Assembly: GCF_025685395.1 (NCBI RefSeq)
Contig: NZ_JAGSYA010000004.1
Location: 248,001-312,000 of the forward strand
Length of the DNA stretch: 64,000 nucleotides
Direction: 5' to 3'
Source of the DNA: Terriglobus tenax
Lineage (GTDB): Bacteria > Acidobacteriota > Terriglobia > Terriglobales > Acidobacteriaceae
Shown here: piece after piece, positions 63,358-64,000 of the stretch
Layout of the letters: every line of letters starts with the position of its first letter
Numbering within the stretch: position 1 is the first letter of the stretch
Position numbers and translations under genes: made by a program
Notes under the pieces: model-generated
What the model was told of the DNA's origin: nothing
The model's input: only the letters and a program-made list of their open reading frames with translations
Database searches by the model: none

Positions 63358-64000
63358 TGGGATTCCTCGCGCCATGGTTTCTTGCGGGAGCACTCGCCAT
63401 AGGTCTGCCGGTCTATGTGCATCTGCTGCGTCGCCATAAGAGCATTCCTTTACCGTTCAGTTCCCTGATGTTCTTCGAGCGGGGCACACAGAGCTCAACC
63501 AAACATCGCCGTTTGAAGTTCCTCCTGCTCTTTGCGCTGCGAACGCTGGTTGTTCTTCTACTGGCATTGACCTTCGCCGCGCCGTTTGTTCGCAGGCCCG
63601 CGGCAAAAGCCAATGACCGTCTTCTGCTGATCGTTGTCGACCACTCTCTGAGCATGCGCAGCGGAACACGCCTGTTGGAAGCGAAGCAGCAGGCGCTCAG
63701 CACGCTTAGCTCGCGGCGTCCCGGACAGAAGGCACAGGTCATGGCGCTCGGTGGGCAGATGGAAGGCCTTACCCAGGCAATTGAAGACGACGAAACACTC
63801 CGCTCTGCCATCAACAGCATTCAGCCCGGGGATGGCCGCTCAAACTTCGGCGACCTCGGCCGGGGCGTACGAGCTCTGGAAGAGGCCACACACATTCCGA
63901 TTGATCTTCACCTGTTCAGCGACATGCAGCGCTCCAGCGTGCCCGGGAACTTTGCGGAGATGGTACTGCCTGAGTCTGCAAAGCTCCTGCTGCATTCCGT
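63357..64000 (+). CDS. BatA-like protein with N-terminal membrane domain, partial
   Basis: Open from the ATG at 63357 to the right edge, about 214 codons. The BatA N-terminal domain is clear: FLAPWFLAGALAIGLPVYVH followed by LLRRHKSIPLPFSSLMFFER, then a second helix (FALRTLVVLLLALTFAAPF). A VWA domain starts with LLLIVVDHSLSMRSG, a DxSxS metal motif. The rest of the VWA domain and any C-terminal helix lie outside the window. Confidence 0.88.
   Translation, partial: MGFLAPWFLAGALAIGLPVYVHLLRRHKSIPLPFSSLMFFERGTQSSTKHRRLKFLLLFALRTLVVLLLALTFAAPFVRRPAAKANDRLLLIVVDHSLSMRSGTRLLEAKQQALSTLSSRRPGQKAQVMALGGQMEGLTQAIEDDETLRSAINSIQPGDGRSNFGDLGRGVRALEEATHIPIDLHLFSDMQRSSVPGNFAEMVLPESAKLLLHS

Overview
The window looks like chromosomal DNA of an Acidobacteriota bacterium of the Terriglobia / Acidobacteriaceae type. 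This is inferred from gene content, not from a marker gene: an Oar-like TonB-dependent receptor with an N-terminal carboxypeptidase-regulatory domain, NHL/Ig-like secreted proteins, MacB-type permease arrays, a DUF1800 protein, a DUF4159/VWA/MoxR/DUF58/BatA operon and a secreted RHS protein. Genes are dense and GC-rich, except in two accessory zones that look less GC-rich by eye (about 20.0-27.5 kb and 46.0-53.4 kb). Layout: 1-19.8 kb is mostly housekeeping and envelope genes. These are a DUF1800 protein (cut by the left edge), a fused alpha/beta 2-oxoacid dehydrogenase E1, a secreted subtilase, a MscS channel, a DUF255 thioredoxin-like protein, a TolC-family protein, truA coupled to an M20 peptidase, an HtrA-like protease, a peptidoglycan-binding protein, an NHL/Ig protein and a ROK regulator, followed by tRNA-Val. 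Region 20.3-26.6 kb is the most interesting part. It holds a secreted 1506-residue RHS protein with a hydrophobic 177-residue C-terminal tip. Downstream, on the same strand and tightly packed, are three paralogous small membrane proteins and a frameshifted orphan RHS-tip-like module that ends like the RHS tip. The order reads as a polymorphic toxin locus with displaced tip and immunity cassettes; the tip would be membrane-active and the partners a family of multi-spanning immunity proteins. Region 27.2-43.3 kb is a nutrient-acquisition block: a type-B carboxylesterase, a TonB-dependent receptor with a co-directional AbgB-like amidohydrolase, two paralogous M20 lipoproteins with altered metal-site motifs, and an ABC exporter of one ATPase and three successive MacB-type permeases. 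Region 43.8-45.9 kb carries copper genes (a secreted His/Met-rich protein, CopC, CopD). A Tat-exported multicopper oxidase follows at 53.5-55.0 kb. Between them is a 7.4 kb insertion. It is bounded by a 35-bp direct repeat covering the 5' half of tRNA-Asp, carries matching decamer sites at both ends that could be recombinase arm sites, and has an integrase N-terminal fragment just inside the left end. Its cargo includes a GT39-like membrane protein, a probably truncated beta-helix protein, two secreted proteins and a histidine-kinase fragment. Region 55.2-64.0 kb is one tightly coupled operon: DUF4159, a VWA membrane protein, a caspase-fold protein with Ser at the expected catalytic Cys position, a TPR/HELSH metallopeptidase, a MoxR ATPase, a DUF58 protein and the start of a BatA-like protein, which runs off the right edge. 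All functional statements come from reading the sequence. No database search or structure prediction was run.
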